This document shows positions 34,829 through 44,207 of a stretch of 64,000 nucleotides of DNA, in pieces; position 1 is the stretch's first letter, and every line of letters begins with the position of its first letter. The stretch is from positions 62,001 through 126,000 of the forward strand of contig NZ_JASBRI010000029.1 in the NCBI RefSeq assembly GCF_030149515.1, written 5' to 3'. A program made the position numbers and the translations under genes. The DNA is from Maricaulis sp. Its GTDB lineage: Bacteria; Pseudomonadota; Alphaproteobacteria; Caulobacterales; Maricaulaceae. Below the pieces are notes generated by a model. That model did no database searches. It had not been told where the DNA came from and was given only the letters and a program-made list of their open reading frames with translations.

Positions 34829-35262
34829 GCCAGATCACCATCCACACCGACGGCGCCTGTTCCGGCAATCCCGGGCCCGGCGGATGGGGCGCCATTCTCG
34901 AATGGAACGGTCATCGCCGGGAGCTGAAGGGCGGCGAGGCGGACACGACCAATAACCGCATGGAGATGATGGCTGCAATCCAGGCGCTTGAAGCTCTCAA
35001 ACGCCCCGGCCAGACCGTTGTCCTGATCACCGACAGCGTCTATCTGCGCGACGGTATCACCAAATGGATCCACGGCTGGAAGAAGCGCGGCTGGAAAACC
35101 GCCGACAAGAAGCCGGTCAAGAATGTCGATCTGTGGCAACGCCTGGACGGGCTGAGCGAAAAACACCGCATCGAATGGCGCTGGGTGAAGGGCCATGACG
35201 GCGATCCCGGCAATGAGCGTGCCGACGAACTCGCGCGCGAAGGCCTGGCCGAGGCGCGCTAG
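34825..35262 (+). CDS. rnhA: Ribonuclease HI
   Basis: 145 residues. Removes RNA from RNA-DNA hybrids. Catalytic block [18 protein letters not shown] with Asp9, then the Glu in [13 protein letters not shown], the Asp in VLITDSVYL, and the last Asp near [10 protein letters not shown]. Usual length. Overlaps the DUF1801 gene by 4 nt at the start; its TAG overlaps the convergent kinase stop in CTAG. The window also has rnhB. Confidence 0.96.
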   Translation: MSQITIHTDGACSGNPGPGGWGAILEWNGHRRELKGGEADTTNNRMEMMAAIQALEALKRPGQTVVLITDSVYLRDGITKWIHGWKKRGWKTADKKPVKNVDLWQRLDGLSEKHRIEWRWVKGHDGDPGNERADELAREGLAEAR

Positions 35263-38200
35263 GCTCTCAGGCGCCGCTCCATGACCGATCGCAGGGCCGC
35301 GTCGATGCTGGCCAGATCGAGCGGTTTGGCCAGATAACCTGTCGCGCCAGTGTGCAGATAGCGCTCCCTGGCACCGGTTGTCGCGTCGGCCGTGACAGCG
35401 AAGACGGGCATGTGGGCGTAGGGTTTTCCGGAATTGCGGATCCGCGCAATCGCTTCCTCGCCGGACATGACCGGCATCTGGATGTCCATCAGGACGGCGT
35501 CGAAATGGCCTGTCTCCAGCGCCTTCAGTGCCTCATGCCCGTTCGCGGCAGTCTCGACGTCATGGCCGGCCTTGCCCACCAGGGCGGCAGCAACCACGCG
35601 ATTGGTCTCGACATCGTCGACCACCAGGATACGGCCGCGCGGCACCGGGGCCTCCGAACAGGCTACCGTTTCGGCCGGGGCCTCCCGCTCGGCCGCGCCG
35701 GCATCGGGCATGGGCACTTCGAACCAGAAACAGGTTCCCTCGCCGGGTTTGCTGTCGACGCCGATCTGTCCACCGGCGAGTTCGACGATCTCCCGGCAAA
35801 TGGCCAGTCCCAAGCCGGTGCCACCATGCTTGCGGGTCGTCGAGTCGTCGACCTGGGCGAAACGGTCAAAGACATGGTCCAGCCGGTCTTCCGGGATGCC
35901 GGGACCAGTGTCCCGGACCTCGAAGCGGACGACATTGCCCCGAGCGCGTGTGACGCGCACATCGACACGCCCCGTCTCGGTGAATTTGGCCGCATTGCCG
36001 ACGATATTGATGAGCACCTGGCGCATGCGCTTTTCGTCGCCCAGGACGCGGGCCGGCACTGCAGGCGCCAGGTCGAGAGCAACATCAATGCCCTTTTCGC
36101 GCGCGGTCGGATCGACAACGTCGAGCACTTCCCGGACCATGCCCGGCAGGTCGAAGGCCGTTCGGGACAGTTCGGCCATGCCGGACTCGATCTTGGATAT
36201 GTCGAGCACGTCCTCGATAAGCGCGAGCAGCGCACGGCCGGACGATTGAAGCGTCTCCACGAAGCCCGCCTGCTTCTCGTCGAGCCCTGTCATCTTGAGG
36301 ATTTGCGCCATGCCCAGCACTCCATTGAGCGGCGTGCGGATCTCATGGCTCATATTCGCCAGGAACTGGGACTTGGCTGCGTTGGCGGCTTCCGCCTCCT
36401 CGCGCCGGCGATCCAGTTCCTGCGCTGTCGTCACATCGCCCGTAATATCGATATTGGTCCCGCTGATGACCTTCATTCCGTCGAGCCGCGTGCGGGCAAT
36501 CGCGTTGACGCGGATATGGCGTACCTGGTCGCCGGGCAGAACGATCCGGTATTCCAGATTGCACGGCTGACCGGTCTCGATCGCCTGGTCGAAGGCCGTC
36601 ATGACTTTGGGAAGATCCTCGGGATGGACCCGGTTCTTCCAGCTCCTGAAGGTCATCGTGTCGCCCGCACCTTCACGGCCGAACATTTTCGTGCACGCTT
36701 CGTCCCACCAGAAGCTTCCCGGCCCGGTCCGGTACTCCCATACGCCCACACCCGAGGTTTCCAGTGCCAGCGACAGACGGTTGGAAACCGTGGCGAGCTC
36801 CTCTTCGCGCTGCCTGCGGTCGGAAATGTCCTGGAAGGATCCGATCAGCTTGACGGCCTTGCCACGCTCGACGACGGGCTTGCCGACTGTACGGACCCAG
36901 AGCTGGCGGCCATCCAGCCCGTCGAACGGCAGTTCGAGGTCCCAGGGATCGCCCTCTTCGGCAGAGCGCCGATACGCCTCCTGCAGCTGTTCGCGGGCGC
37001 AGTCCGGGAAGAAGCCGAGCGCCGTATCGAGATCGAATTCGATATCGTCATCGATGCCGAAGATGCGCCGCGTGATGCTGTCGCATTCCGAACACCCAGT
37101 CGCGAGGTCGACCTCCCAGCTGCCAATACCGCCCAGTTCCGTGACGGCGCCGAGCCGGGCGCGTATGCGTTCCTCCGATTCGACCAGCCGCATCCGGTCG
37201 GTGATGTCCTCGGCCGAGCCCGCCATCCGGACGGCGCGCCCGTTCTCGTCCCATTCAGCCTGTCCGCGCACGAACAGATGGAGGTAGTGACCGTCGCCAT
37301 GCCGATAGCGATAGGTCATTTCGAAGGGTTTGCGTGTTGCCCAGGTGCGCTTGAGACCGGCATCGACCTTTTCCCGGTCCTGCGGATGGACACGTGAAAG
37401 CAGCAGGTCCAGGCCGTCGGTGGCATAGGTTCCCAGCGCATCGCCCTGGCTGGGTCTCCGGCCGATGATTTCCAGCAGCCGGTCGGATGTGAACAGCGTG
37501 CCCTGAACGAGGTCGAGCTCCCAGATTCCCGCCGTGATCCCATCCATGGCCAGATTGAAACGCCGCTCGGAACTCGCCAGGCGCGCAAGCGCGTCTTCAT
37601 GTGCAATCGCCGAACGCCGGGCGTGAATGAGATTGCCGATCGTCTGGAGCAGCGGGTCGCAGGATTGAATGATGCTGTCGGTGAAACCGCCCGGGCGATT
37701 GGCGATCCCCACCATCGCAACAAGCTCCCCGAGCGAGTAGAGCGGGATGGCGGCAAAGGCATGGATCGGCGGATGGCCGGACGGCAATCCGCCCGCCCGC
37801 TGATCGTGCTCGGGCTCGTTGGATATCACCCGTTCCCCGGTCCGCAGCGCATGGCCAATCAATGTGTCGGGATCGCGAAATTCCAGGCCGCCGCCCTCGG
37901 GCATGGCATAACGCGAACGAATCTCGTCGGTCCACGCGATATCGGTGAAGACGCGCGTACTCAGATAGCGCCCGCGCTCATCTTCCAGAATGTCGCCGAT
38001 GAAACCGTATTCGCTTCCCGTGAAGTCCAGAATGACCCTCAGCAGGCGTTCGAATGCCTGCTCGACCGACGCGACGTCGGCCAGGTAATCGCCCTGTACG
38101 CGGGCGATTGCCTCGAGCAGCTCGTTGGAGGACTTCAATTGCCGTTCGGCGACATGCGATGCGATGCGATCCTCGACCATGCCGGCCAGAGCCGACAGAC

Positions 38201-38624
38201 GCTCCAGGACTGCAGGCCCGAATGTGCGAGGCCGGGTATCCATGACGCACAACGTGCCGATGCGCGCACCGCCCGGCTCGGCAACGGGGATGCCGACATA
38301 GGCCCGGATATGGGGTGCGCATTTTACCAGCGGGTTGCCGCTGAAGCGTTCGTCGGCGCGGGCGTCGGCGACTTCGAACACCTCTGCGGCCTCTATCGCA
38401 TGATGGCAGAATGCGAATTCACGCGGGGTGTGGTCGATATCCAGTCCGACCCTGGACTTGAACCACTGCCGGTCGCTGTCGATCAAAGACAGGGCCGCCA
38501 TCGGGGCATCCGAGACAGACGCCGCCAGGTCGGTGAGAGCGTCGAAAACCGTGTCCTCGCCGGTATCCAGCAAGTTCAGCCGGTGAAGCGCCTTCAGGCG
38601 CCGTTCCTCGTGAACACCCGTCAT
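35259..38624 (-). CDS. Large soluble hybrid histidine kinase (GAF-GAF-PAS-PAS-PAS-HisKA-HATPase-REC)
   Basis: 1121 residues with no membrane segment. Two GAF domains (about 20-165 and 185-335), three PAS/PAC units (about 350-735; PAC blocks such as [18 protein letters not shown] and [17 protein letters not shown]), HisKA with phospho-acceptor His760 ([12 protein letters not shown]), HATPase ([18 protein letters not shown]) and a receiver with Asp1047 ([11 protein letters not shown]). Likely integrates small-molecule, redox or light cues; no LOV cysteine motif was seen. The ATG at 38624 follows GGGGAG at 5 nt. No Hpt or regulator gene adjoins it. Its stop overlaps that of rnhA. Confidence 0.9.
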   Translation of the reverse strand: MTGVHEERRLKALHRLNLLDTGEDTVFDALTDLAASVSDAPMAALSLIDSDRQWFKSRVGLDIDHTPREFAFCHHAIEAAEVFEVADARADERFSGNPLVKCAPHIRAYVGIPVAEPGGARIGTLCVMDTRPRTFGPAVLERLSALAGMVEDRIASHVAERQLKSSNELLEAIARVQGDYLADVASVEQAFERLLRVILDFTGSEYGFIGDILEDERGRYLSTRVFTDIAWTDEIRSRYAMPEGGGLEFRDPDTLIGHALRTGERVISNEPEHDQRAGGLPSGHPPIHAFAAIPLYSLGELVAMVGIANRPGGFTDSIIQSCDPLLQTIGNLIHARRSAIAHEDALARLASSERRFNLAMDGITAGIWELDLVQGTLFTSDRLLEIIGRRPSQGDALGTYATDGLDLLLSRVHPQDREKVDAGLKRTWATRKPFEMTYRYRHGDGHYLHLFVRGQAEWDENGRAVRMAGSAEDITDRMRLVESEERIRARLGAVTELGGIGSWEVDLATGCSECDSITRRIFGIDDDIEFDLDTALGFFPDCAREQLQEAYRRSAEEGDPWDLELPFDGLDGRQLWVRTVGKPVVERGKAVKLIGSFQDISDRRQREEELATVSNRLSLALETSGVGVWEYRTGPGSFWWDEACTKMFGREGAGDTMTFRSWKNRVHPEDLPKVMTAFDQAIETGQPCNLEYRIVLPGDQVRHIRVNAIARTRLDGMKVISGTNIDITGDVTTAQELDRRREEAEAANAAKSQFLANMSHEIRTPLNGVLGMAQILKMTGLDEKQAGFVETLQSSGRALLALIEDVLDISKIESGMAELSRTAFDLPGMVREVLDVVDPTAREKGIDVALDLAPAVPARVLGDEKRMRQVLINIVGNAAKFTETGRVDVRVTRARGNVVRFEVRDTGPGIPEDRLDHVFDRFAQVDDSTTRKHGGTGLGLAICREIVELAGGQIGVDSKPGEGTCFWFEVPMPDAGAAEREAPAETVACSEAPVPRGRILVVDDVETNRVVAAALVGKAGHDVETAANGHEALKALETGHFDAVLMDIQMPVMSGEEAIARIRNSGKPYAHMPVFAVTADATTGARERYLHTGATGYLAKPLDLASIDAALRSVMERRLRA

Positions 38625-38745
38625 TCCTCTCCCCGCGGCTTCCGCCCACGCCGTCTCCGTCGGCGGCAATCCAGCGGGGAGGCATACCCGATCGCGGTTA
38701 CCGGGCGTTAAACGGGCGTGTTGCCTATTGCGGTCAATTGTTCAG

Positions 38746-38786
38746 TGCAAAGAGAAAGGGGCTGCGACCATGACAGTCGCAGCCCC
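38746..38786 (-). terminator. Intrinsic terminator of the small TonB-like gene
   Basis: Perfect 11-bp stem GGGGCTGCGAC / GTCGCAGCCCC (38758-38768 and 38776-38786) with a 7-nt loop. On the minus strand it is followed by TTTCTCTTT. Lies about 60 nt past the stop at 38849. Confidence 0.85.
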
Positions 38787-38848
38787 CGGCCGAATACCGG
38801 CCGGCTTCGGGGGTCGGGTGAAGCCGGCGCGGACCGTCTGTGTCCGAC

Positions 38849-39196
38849 TTAACGGGACAGACGGAATTCCAGCTCGCGCGAATGGCCGTCGGTCTGAGCG
38901 GCGGCCGGCGCGAAACGCCAGTTTTCAATGGCAGACAGCGCAGCGCGATCGAACACGCCGGCCGGGTTGGCTTCGACGACCTGGGCGTTGACAACCTGAC
39001 CGTCGGCATTGATCGAATACTCGATGCGCACGGTACCTTCGATGCCACGTCGTTCCGCACCACGCGGATATTCCGGGGCTACCAGTTCGACGGCTTCACG
39101 ATCCGGGCCGGTGTTGGCGGCGGCAGGGGCGGTCAAGGCGACCGGAGCGGCGATGGCGGACAGGCAGACCAGGGCGGAGAGAATTTGCTTTTTCAT
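38849..39196 (-). CDS. Secreted TonB C-terminal domain protein
   Basis: 115 residues. Sec signal peptide (MKKQILSAL to about PAAA) and then a single TonB C-terminal domain: YPRGAERRGIEGTVRIEYSI, VVEANPAGVFDRAALSAIENWRF. It lacks the N-terminal membrane anchor and Pro-rich spacer of a true TonB, so it cannot itself couple to ExbBD; such stand-alone domains may bind receptors or peptidoglycan. It has its own promoter and terminator, so it is monocistronic. A 17-bp palindrome overlaps the -35. Confidence 0.85.
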   Translation of the reverse strand: MKKQILSALVCLSAIAAPVALTAPAAANTGPDREAVELVAPEYPRGAERRGIEGTVRIEYSINADGQVVNAQVVEANPAGVFDRAALSAIENWRFAPAAAQTDGHSRELEFRLSR

Positions 39197-39272
39197 GGCT
39201 CACTCGAGACGTTGTTAATTGCGAATGCGAGCGTGGATTTAAGCCGGGTCTATTGCTGCCGCCCTTCCAAAA

Positions 39273-39311
39273 ACGATAAAATTAGAAACATCGCTGTCAT
39301 ATGATATAACA
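39273..39311 (-). promoter_or_regulatory. Promoter and overlapping palindromic operator of the TonB-like gene
   Basis: Minus strand ATGACA (39300-39295), 16 nt, TATCGT (39278-39273), with the start predicted near 39266. TGTCATATGATATAACA (39295-39311) is a 17-bp pseudo-palindrome with one mismatched pair (arms TGTnATAT / ATATnACA) and covers the -35, as a repressor site would. The surrounding 128-bp gap is clearly more AT-rich than the rest of the window. Confidence 0.5.
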
Positions 39312-39324
39312 GGAAAAATTCACC

Positions 39325-39795
39325 CTAATTCGTGTGCGAAGCAATAATCAGTACAACACCTCGCACCTCGGTTACGGTCCAGGTTTCCCCGGCATCAGGA
39401 TCGCTGCCATCCACGGTTTCTGCGGCCCATTCGGAATCGCCATAACGAACCCGCCCGCGGCCGGCAGAAAAATCGGCCACAACCGTCACACGCTGTCCGA
39501 CCATGCGCATGGACCGGTCGTTGAGCCCGCTATTGATGCCCAGCCTGAGAGCCGGGCGCACCCAGCGATCGCCTATCCAGAGCAGGGGAACCGTCAGCAG
39601 GGCGAACACGGCCAGCTGGATGGGCCAGCTCACACCGAACATCTCCATCGCGACGAAGCCGGTCAGGAAGGCCGCTGCCGCGGGCCAGAGCAGATAGGTG
39701 GTGCCGGTCAGCAACTCGGCGATCAGGATCAACCCGGCGATCGCCCACCAGGCCCACATATTCATGCGGTCGAAAACCGAAAGCAGGATATCCAT
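39325..39795 (-). CDS. NfeD-family membrane protein
   Basis: 156 residues. Three membrane segments (about 13-35, 38-52 and 58-75) with Gly/Trp packing, then a soluble OB-fold-like beta domain (MVGQRVTVVADFSAGRGRVRYGDSEWAAE) typical of the short NfeD form. These proteins work with SPFH/stomatin partners, and the SPFH gene is directly upstream (24 bp), so the pair is an operon. Confidence 0.93.
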   Translation of the reverse strand: MDILLSVFDRMNMWAWWAIAGLILIAELLTGTTYLLWPAAAAFLTGFVAMEMFGVSWPIQLAVFALLTVPLLWIGDRWVRPALRLGINSGLNDRSMRMVGQRVTVVADFSAGRGRVRYGDSEWAAETVDGSDPDAGETWTVTEVRGVVLIIASHTN

Positions 39796-39818
39796 GTCTA
39801 GCCTCCCTGGCGAACCGG

Positions 39819-40763
39819 TCAGGACTGGGGCTTGCGCGTGGCTTCGCTGACGGCATCGTGCGCTGCCTTGCCCAGCTCGCCCACGCCGGTGATCGTGCCG
39901 ATAATGTTGGAAAACTCGGCCGGAATGATCACGGTGCGCTGCTGTTCGCTGGTGGCCAGCTTGCCGAAGGCTTCAACATATTTCTGGCCCAGGAAGTAGT
40001 TGATCGCGGACACATCGCCCTTGGCGATGGCGTCGGAGACCATCTGGGTCGCCCGTGCTTCGGCCTCGGCCTCGCGTTCCCGGGCCTCGGCGTCCAGAAA
40101 GGCGCTTTCCTTGCGGCCCTCGGCCTCGCGGATCGCGGCTTCCTTCTCGCCCTCCGCGCGCAGGATGGCCGATTGTTTCGAGCCCTCGGCCTCCAGGATT
40201 TCGGCACGCTTCAGGCGTTCAGCCTTCATCTGCCGGGCCATCGCCTCGGTAATGTCGTGCGGCGGCGACAGGTCACGGATCTCTATACGCGTCACCTTCA
40301 CGCCCCAGGGATTGGTGGCGGCGTCGATCACGGAGAGAAGGCGCGCATTGATCTCGTCGCGCTTCGACAGGGTCTCGTCCAGGTCCATGGCGCCGATCAC
40401 GGTCCGCACATTGGTCAGGGCGAGGTTGATGATGGCAAAGTCGAGATTGTCGACTTCATAGGCTGCTCGCGGCGCGTCGAGCACCTGGATGAACACCACC
40501 GCATCGACCGACACGGTCGCATTATCCTTGGTGATCACGTCCTGATTGGGCACGTCGAGCACGCGCTCGCGCATATTCATCTTGTAGCCAACGCTGTCGA
40601 TGAATGGCACGAGGAAGTGAAGGCCGGGCTTGAGGGTCCGCGTGAACCGGCCGAAACGCTCGACCGTGAATTCCTTTCCCTGCGGCACCGTCTTGATCAC
40701 CGAAGCGATGACGAACAGCGCCAGAAGAAACAGAACACCAATGCCGATCAGACCGAAATCCAT
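39819..40763 (-). CDS. SPFH/stomatin-like membrane protein (QmcA type)
   Basis: 314 residues. N-terminal membrane helix (FGLIGIGVLFLLALFVIASVI), then the SPFH/Band 7 domain: VPQGKEFTVERFGRFTRTL, VPFIDSVGYKMNMRERVLDV and TRIEIRDLSPP. A charged coiled coil (LKRAEILEAEGSKQSAILR onward) and a short tail follow. Forms large oligomers that scaffold membrane microdomains and modulate proteases such as FtsH in other bacteria. Paired with NfeD. Confidence 0.94.
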   Translation of the reverse strand: MDFGLIGIGVLFLLALFVIASVIKTVPQGKEFTVERFGRFTRTLKPGLHFLVPFIDSVGYKMNMRERVLDVPNQDVITKDNATVSVDAVVFIQVLDAPRAAYEVDNLDFAIINLALTNVRTVIGAMDLDETLSKRDEINARLLSVIDAATNPWGVKVTRIEIRDLSPPHDITEAMARQMKAERLKRAEILEAEGSKQSAILRAEGEKEAAIREAEGRKESAFLDAEAREREAEAEARATQMVSDAIAKGDVSAINYFLGQKYVEAFGKLATSEQQRTVIIPAEFSNIIGTITGVGELGKAAHDAVSEATRKPQS

Positions 40764-40811
40764 GCGGACCCTCCTATTTTGCTTTGTTGTCAGGTCGTCC
40801 GGGCGGATTGC

Positions 40812-41309
40812 CTAGACGGTTACGCTGTCGAGCTGACCGAGGATGTGATCGGCCGACGAAACCTTGAACTCGCCCGGCGCCTCGATGTTGAGCTCCGCGA
40901 CGACGCCATCCTTGACGAGCATGGAGAAACGCTGGGCGCGCGTGCCCATGCCAAAGCCGGTACCGTCCATCTCCAGACCCGCCGCCCTGGCAAAATCGCC
41001 ATTGCCATCGGCCAGCATGAGAACCTCGTCGCCGGCATTCTGGGACTTGCCCCAGGCATCCATGACAAAGACGTCGTTGACCGACACACAGGCGATCGTG
41101 TCGACGCCCTTGCCCTTGATCTCCTTGGCCTTCTCGACGAAGCCGGGCAGGTGCTTGGCCGAACAGGTCGGCGTGAAAGCGCCCGGCACGGCAAACAGCG
41201 CAACCGTCTTGCCCTTGAACACATCGTCCGTGGACAATTTGGCGGGACCGTCGGCTGTCATCGTCATGAAGCCGGTTTCGGGAAGGCGATCTCCTACCGA
41301 AAGCGTCAT
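40812..41309 (-). CDS. Peroxiredoxin, Prx5-like (redoxin domain)
   Basis: 165 residues. Peroxidatic cysteine in the block ALFAVPGAFTPTCSAKHLPGF, with the conserved Thr and a later Arg (GTRAQRFSMLV), as in the AhpE/Prx5-type hydroperoxide reductases that use glutathione or glutaredoxin. Cytoplasmic. The ATG at 41309 follows AGGAG by 8 nt. Lies 48 bp upstream of the SPFH gene in the same direction and diverges from yqgE. Confidence 0.94.
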   Translation of the reverse strand: MTLSVGDRLPETGFMTMTADGPAKLSTDDVFKGKTVALFAVPGAFTPTCSAKHLPGFVEKAKEIKGKGVDTIACVSVNDVFVMDAWGKSQNAGDEVLMLADGNGDFARAAGLEMDGTGFGMGTRAQRFSMLVKDGVVAELNIEAPGEFKVSSADHILGQLDSVTV

Positions 41310-41398
41310 GTCATTTCTCCTCTGGGTGAGTATTGGCGGGATTCCGCACGGCAAGATAGCGGGAACATGGCTGGACGCATCCCCTCTTTGGGGCGAAC

Positions 41399-41995
41399 AT
41401 GCCGCCCATGGACCCCGATAGCCCGACAAACCCGGACGACCGCTTTCTCGGCGGAAAACTCCTCGTCGCAACGCCGAGCATCGGCGATCCGCGCTTCGAC
41501 CGCACGGTTATCCTGATGTGCGATCATTCCCCCGAACATGCAATGGGAATCGTGATCAACAAACCGGTGGAAGGCCTGCGCATGCCCGAACTCTTTGCCC
41601 AGTTGGGCATCGAACGACCGGACGACGCCCCCGACAAGCCCGTCCTGCTGGGCGGCCCGGTGGACCGGGATCGCGGTTTCGTGATTCACACGATGGATTA
41701 TGCCACCGAGGACTCCACCCTGCCCGTCTGCGCCGGGCTGGCGCTGACCGCCACCAAGGACGTTCTGGAGGCGATTGCCTCCTGCTCCCCGCCCCGGCGC
41801 AGCCTGCTGGCCCTGGGCTATGCCGGCTGGGGTGCCGGCCAGCTGGAAGAGGAGTTGGCGGCCAATGCCTGGCTGGTGACCGAACCGGACGAAGCGCTGA
41901 TCTTTGATTCTACCGCCGAGACCAAATGGGAGCGCGCTCTCGACCTCATCGGGGTGACGCCGGAACATCTCTCCTTCCTGGCCGGCCACGCCTGA
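41399..41995 (+). CDS. YqgE/AlgH family protein (UPF0301)
   Basis: 198 residues. Family blocks: LGGKLLVATPSIGDPRFDRTVI, HAMGIVINKP, LLGGPVDRDRGFVIH, SLLALGYAGWGAGQLEEEL and KWERALDLIG. A conserved fold of unknown molecular function; AlgH affects virulence and alginate genes in pseudomonads. The start may be the ATG at 41399 or the ATG at 41408 (MDPDSP); neither has a strong SD. Followed 36 bp later by a thioesterase gene. Confidence 0.92.
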   Translation: MPPMDPDSPTNPDDRFLGGKLLVATPSIGDPRFDRTVILMCDHSPEHAMGIVINKPVEGLRMPELFAQLGIERPDDAPDKPVLLGGPVDRDRGFVIHTMDYATEDSTLPVCAGLALTATKDVLEAIASCSPPRRSLLALGYAGWGAGQLEEELAANAWLVTEPDEALIFDSTAETKWERALDLIGVTPEHLSFLAGHA

Positions 41996-42031
41996 CCGGC
42001 TCCATCCTTTCCAATCGAGAAGACCAGATTC

Positions 42032-42457
42032 ATGACGGCACATATTGTCGAAAAGGGCGAGTTTGCCGGCTGGCGCTATTGGCCCGGCGATCCGTTCGAA
42101 CAGACCGCCGGTCCGTTCTTTTTCAAGCAGGAAGACGGCCTGGCCCTGTGCGCCTTCCGCGTGGAGCGCAAACACGTCAACGGCATGGGGTCGGTGCATG
42201 GCGGCTGCCTGATGAGTTTTGCCGACTTTGCCCTATTCGGCATTGCGCACGAGCATCTGGCGCCCTCGGGCTATGGCGTTACCGTAGCCTTCACCTCGGA
42301 ATTCCTCCGCGGTGCCTCGGTCGGCGACTATATCGAAGCGCGCGGCGAGGTGTTGCGGGCGGGCCGCTCGCTGATCTTCGTCCGCGGCGTAATCACGGCC
42401 GAAGGCGAGCCCTGCCTGAACTTCTCGGGAACGATCAAACGGGTCAGGCAGAGCTAG
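42032..42457 (+). CDS. Hotdog-fold thioesterase (PaaI type)
   Basis: 141 residues. The PaaI/YdiI hotdog core is VNGMGSVHGGCLMSFADFALFG, with the HGG loop, followed by VAFTSEFLRGASVGDYIEARGEV and a final beta strand. Hydrolyses acyl-CoA thioesters; substrate unknown. Its TAG overlaps the stop of the convergent EAL gene (CTAG at 42454-42457). Confidence 0.9.
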   Translation: MTAHIVEKGEFAGWRYWPGDPFEQTAGPFFFKQEDGLALCAFRVERKHVNGMGSVHGGCLMSFADFALFGIAHEHLAPSGYGVTVAFTSEFLRGASVGDYIEARGEVLRAGRSLIFVRGVITAEGEPCLNFSGTIKRVRQS

Positions 42458-43590
42458 CGCGCGGGCGGATCGAACCGGCCCTCAATGCCCGACAGGATGG
42501 CCTCTTCGGCGGCATCCGGAGACAGCGCGCCGGCATAGCGATAGCCCTGGGCGAAATGGCAGCCCATGTCCCGCAGCGTCCGCGCTGCTTCCTCGCTCTC
42601 GACCCCCTCGGCCACGACTTTCATGCCGAAATGGCTGGCCAGCTGGATCACGGATTTCACCACCGTGCCCGCGCTTTCATTCCCGGCCATGGCCCGGACG
42701 AAATAGCGGTCGATCTTGACCACATCGAAGGGCAGCATGTCGAGGCGGGCGAGCGAGGAATAGCCGGTGCCGAAATCGTCCAGCGCCAGGGCGATACCCG
42801 CCGCAGCCAGCCGGTCCATGGCCGAGGCGGCCCGATCCGGATCGCGCATGATCTCGGTCTCGGCGATTTCGAGCTTGAAGGCACCTGCGGGCAGTTCGGC
42901 TTCCTCGATCCGCGCGATCAGCGCATCGCAGAATCCGGGATCGACAAGTTCGCTGACCGTCGCATTGGCGGCGACAAAGAGGGCCGAGGCGGCCTCGTGT
43001 GCGGTCCGCCAGGACGACAGGTCCGCAGCGGCCAGGGCGCGCACCTGGGTGGAAATCCGTCCGAGCAGATCGAGATCGTCGGCCATGTCGAGGAAATCGT
43101 CGGGCGACAGAACGCCCAGGCCGGGCCGCTCCCAGCGCGCCAGCGCCTCGAAACCGGCCAGCCGTCCCGTCGGGAGCGCGATGATCGGCTGGTACCAGGC
43201 CAGCACTTCCCCGCTTTCCACACCATTGGCCAGCGCGTGTTCCTCGCTGATCCGGCCAACACCATCCGCCGTGCTGCCCGCCGGCGTCATCAGCCCCTCT
43301 ATTCTGTTGTCCGACACGCGCGCACCGAGCATCCGAACATAGGCGAGCTTGTTGTCGTCCCCGATAAGGCGAACGCGCAGATCGAGACGCGCCCCCGTCA
43401 GCGCCGCATGCAGCCGGGACTGGTCTGCCGGCCCCAACCGCCCGAGAAAGCCGGCCCAATCCAGCTCGTTTTCGGAAATGCCGAACCGCGACGTATCGCC
43501 GGTGAAGCGCAATCGATCCGCTGCAGCATCGTACACGAAGGCGACCGCACCGGCGGCCCTTGCTCCGGTTTCATAATCGCTTCCGGTCAT
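42454..43590 (-). CDS. EAL-domain c-di-GMP phosphodiesterase
   Basis: 378 residues, soluble. N-terminal ~120 residues are PAS-like by position, then an EAL domain. Catalytic elements: FEALARWERP, the Asn in [40 protein letters not shown] and QGYRY. All metal-binding acidic residues appear present, so hydrolysis of c-di-GMP is likely. No GGDEF domain. Its ATG overlaps the stop of the downstream acetyltransferase gene (ATGA), so the two are coupled. Convergent with the thioesterase gene. Confidence 0.92.
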   Translation of the reverse strand: MTGSDYETGARAAGAVAFVYDAAADRLRFTGDTSRFGISENELDWAGFLGRLGPADQSRLHAALTGARLDLRVRLIGDDNKLAYVRMLGARVSDNRIEGLMTPAGSTADGVGRISEEHALANGVESGEVLAWYQPIIALPTGRLAGFEALARWERPGLGVLSPDDFLDMADDLDLLGRISTQVRALAAADLSSWRTAHEAASALFVAANATVSELVDPGFCDALIARIEEAELPAGAFKLEIAETEIMRDPDRAASAMDRLAAAGIALALDDFGTGYSSLARLDMLPFDVVKIDRYFVRAMAGNESAGTVVKSVIQLASHFGMKVVAEGVESEEAARTLRDMGCHFAQGYRYAGALSPDAAEEAILSGIEGRFDPPAR

Positions 43591-44165
43591 GGGCGCGGAT
43601 CGGTGGACAGCATGGCGAAGCGATCATGATCGCGCCATTCGCCAGCGATGTTGAGATATGCCCGCGAGACACCTTCATAGGTGAAGCCGACCTGTTCGAG
43701 CAGGGTTCGGGACGCGGTATTGGCCGGCTGGCAGGCTGCCTCGACCCGATGCAGGCGCAATTCGTCGAACGCAAAAGCCAGCACGCGCCGCACCGCGGCC
43801 TTCGTGTGTCCCTTGCGGATATAGGGGCTGCCGATCCAGTAGCCGATATCTGCACTCTGCAGCACACCGCGGCGTACATTGTTCAGATTGCAGGCGCCAA
43901 GCAGGACATTGTCGCGCGCGCGCAGGACGAAGAAGGGATAGCCCGTTCCGCCGTTGCGGTCAGCGTCATAGCGTTCGATCCGGCGCTTGAACGCCCCTTT
44001 CGACAGCTCGTCGGCCGTCCAGGCCGGCTCCCATGGTTCGGTATGGGCGCGGCTGGCACTGCGCAGCTTTGCCCAGGCTTCATAGTCGTCCAGCCGGGGC
44101 GGGCGAAGGCGGATACCCTCTCCGATAAGCGGTTCGTCCCAGGCTGTCTCGCGCCACACTGCCAC
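43587..44165 (-). CDS. GNAT family N-acetyltransferase (RimJ/RimL-like)
   Basis: 192 residues. Begins with IRLRPPRLDDYEAWAKLRS, the usual first block. Acetyl-CoA-binding turn near RKGHTKAAVRRVLAFAFDE, then LRLHRVEAACQPANTASR and LLEQVGFTYEGVSRAYLNI. It may acetylate ribosomal protein N-termini or small amines; it is closest in layout to RimJ. GTG/ATG choice: 44165 fits the family. In the transcript it comes before the EAL gene. Confidence 0.9.
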   Translation of the reverse strand: MAVWRETAWDEPLIGEGIRLRPPRLDDYEAWAKLRSASRAHTEPWEPAWTADELSKGAFKRRIERYDADRNGGTGYPFFVLRARDNVLLGACNLNNVRRGVLQSADIGYWIGSPYIRKGHTKAAVRRVLAFAFDELRLHRVEAACQPANTASRTLLEQVGFTYEGVSRAYLNIAGEWRDHDRFAMLSTDPRP

Positions 44166-44207
44166 CAGTCAATTCTCCTGTCCGGGCGGCTCTGTTTCCG
44201 CCTTCTC

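Noticed and set aside
38701-38720. TTAC/TTAA half-sites suggesting a CtrA box upstream of the GAF/PAS kinase
   Set aside because: The spacing is 6 instead of 7 and only one half is exact.
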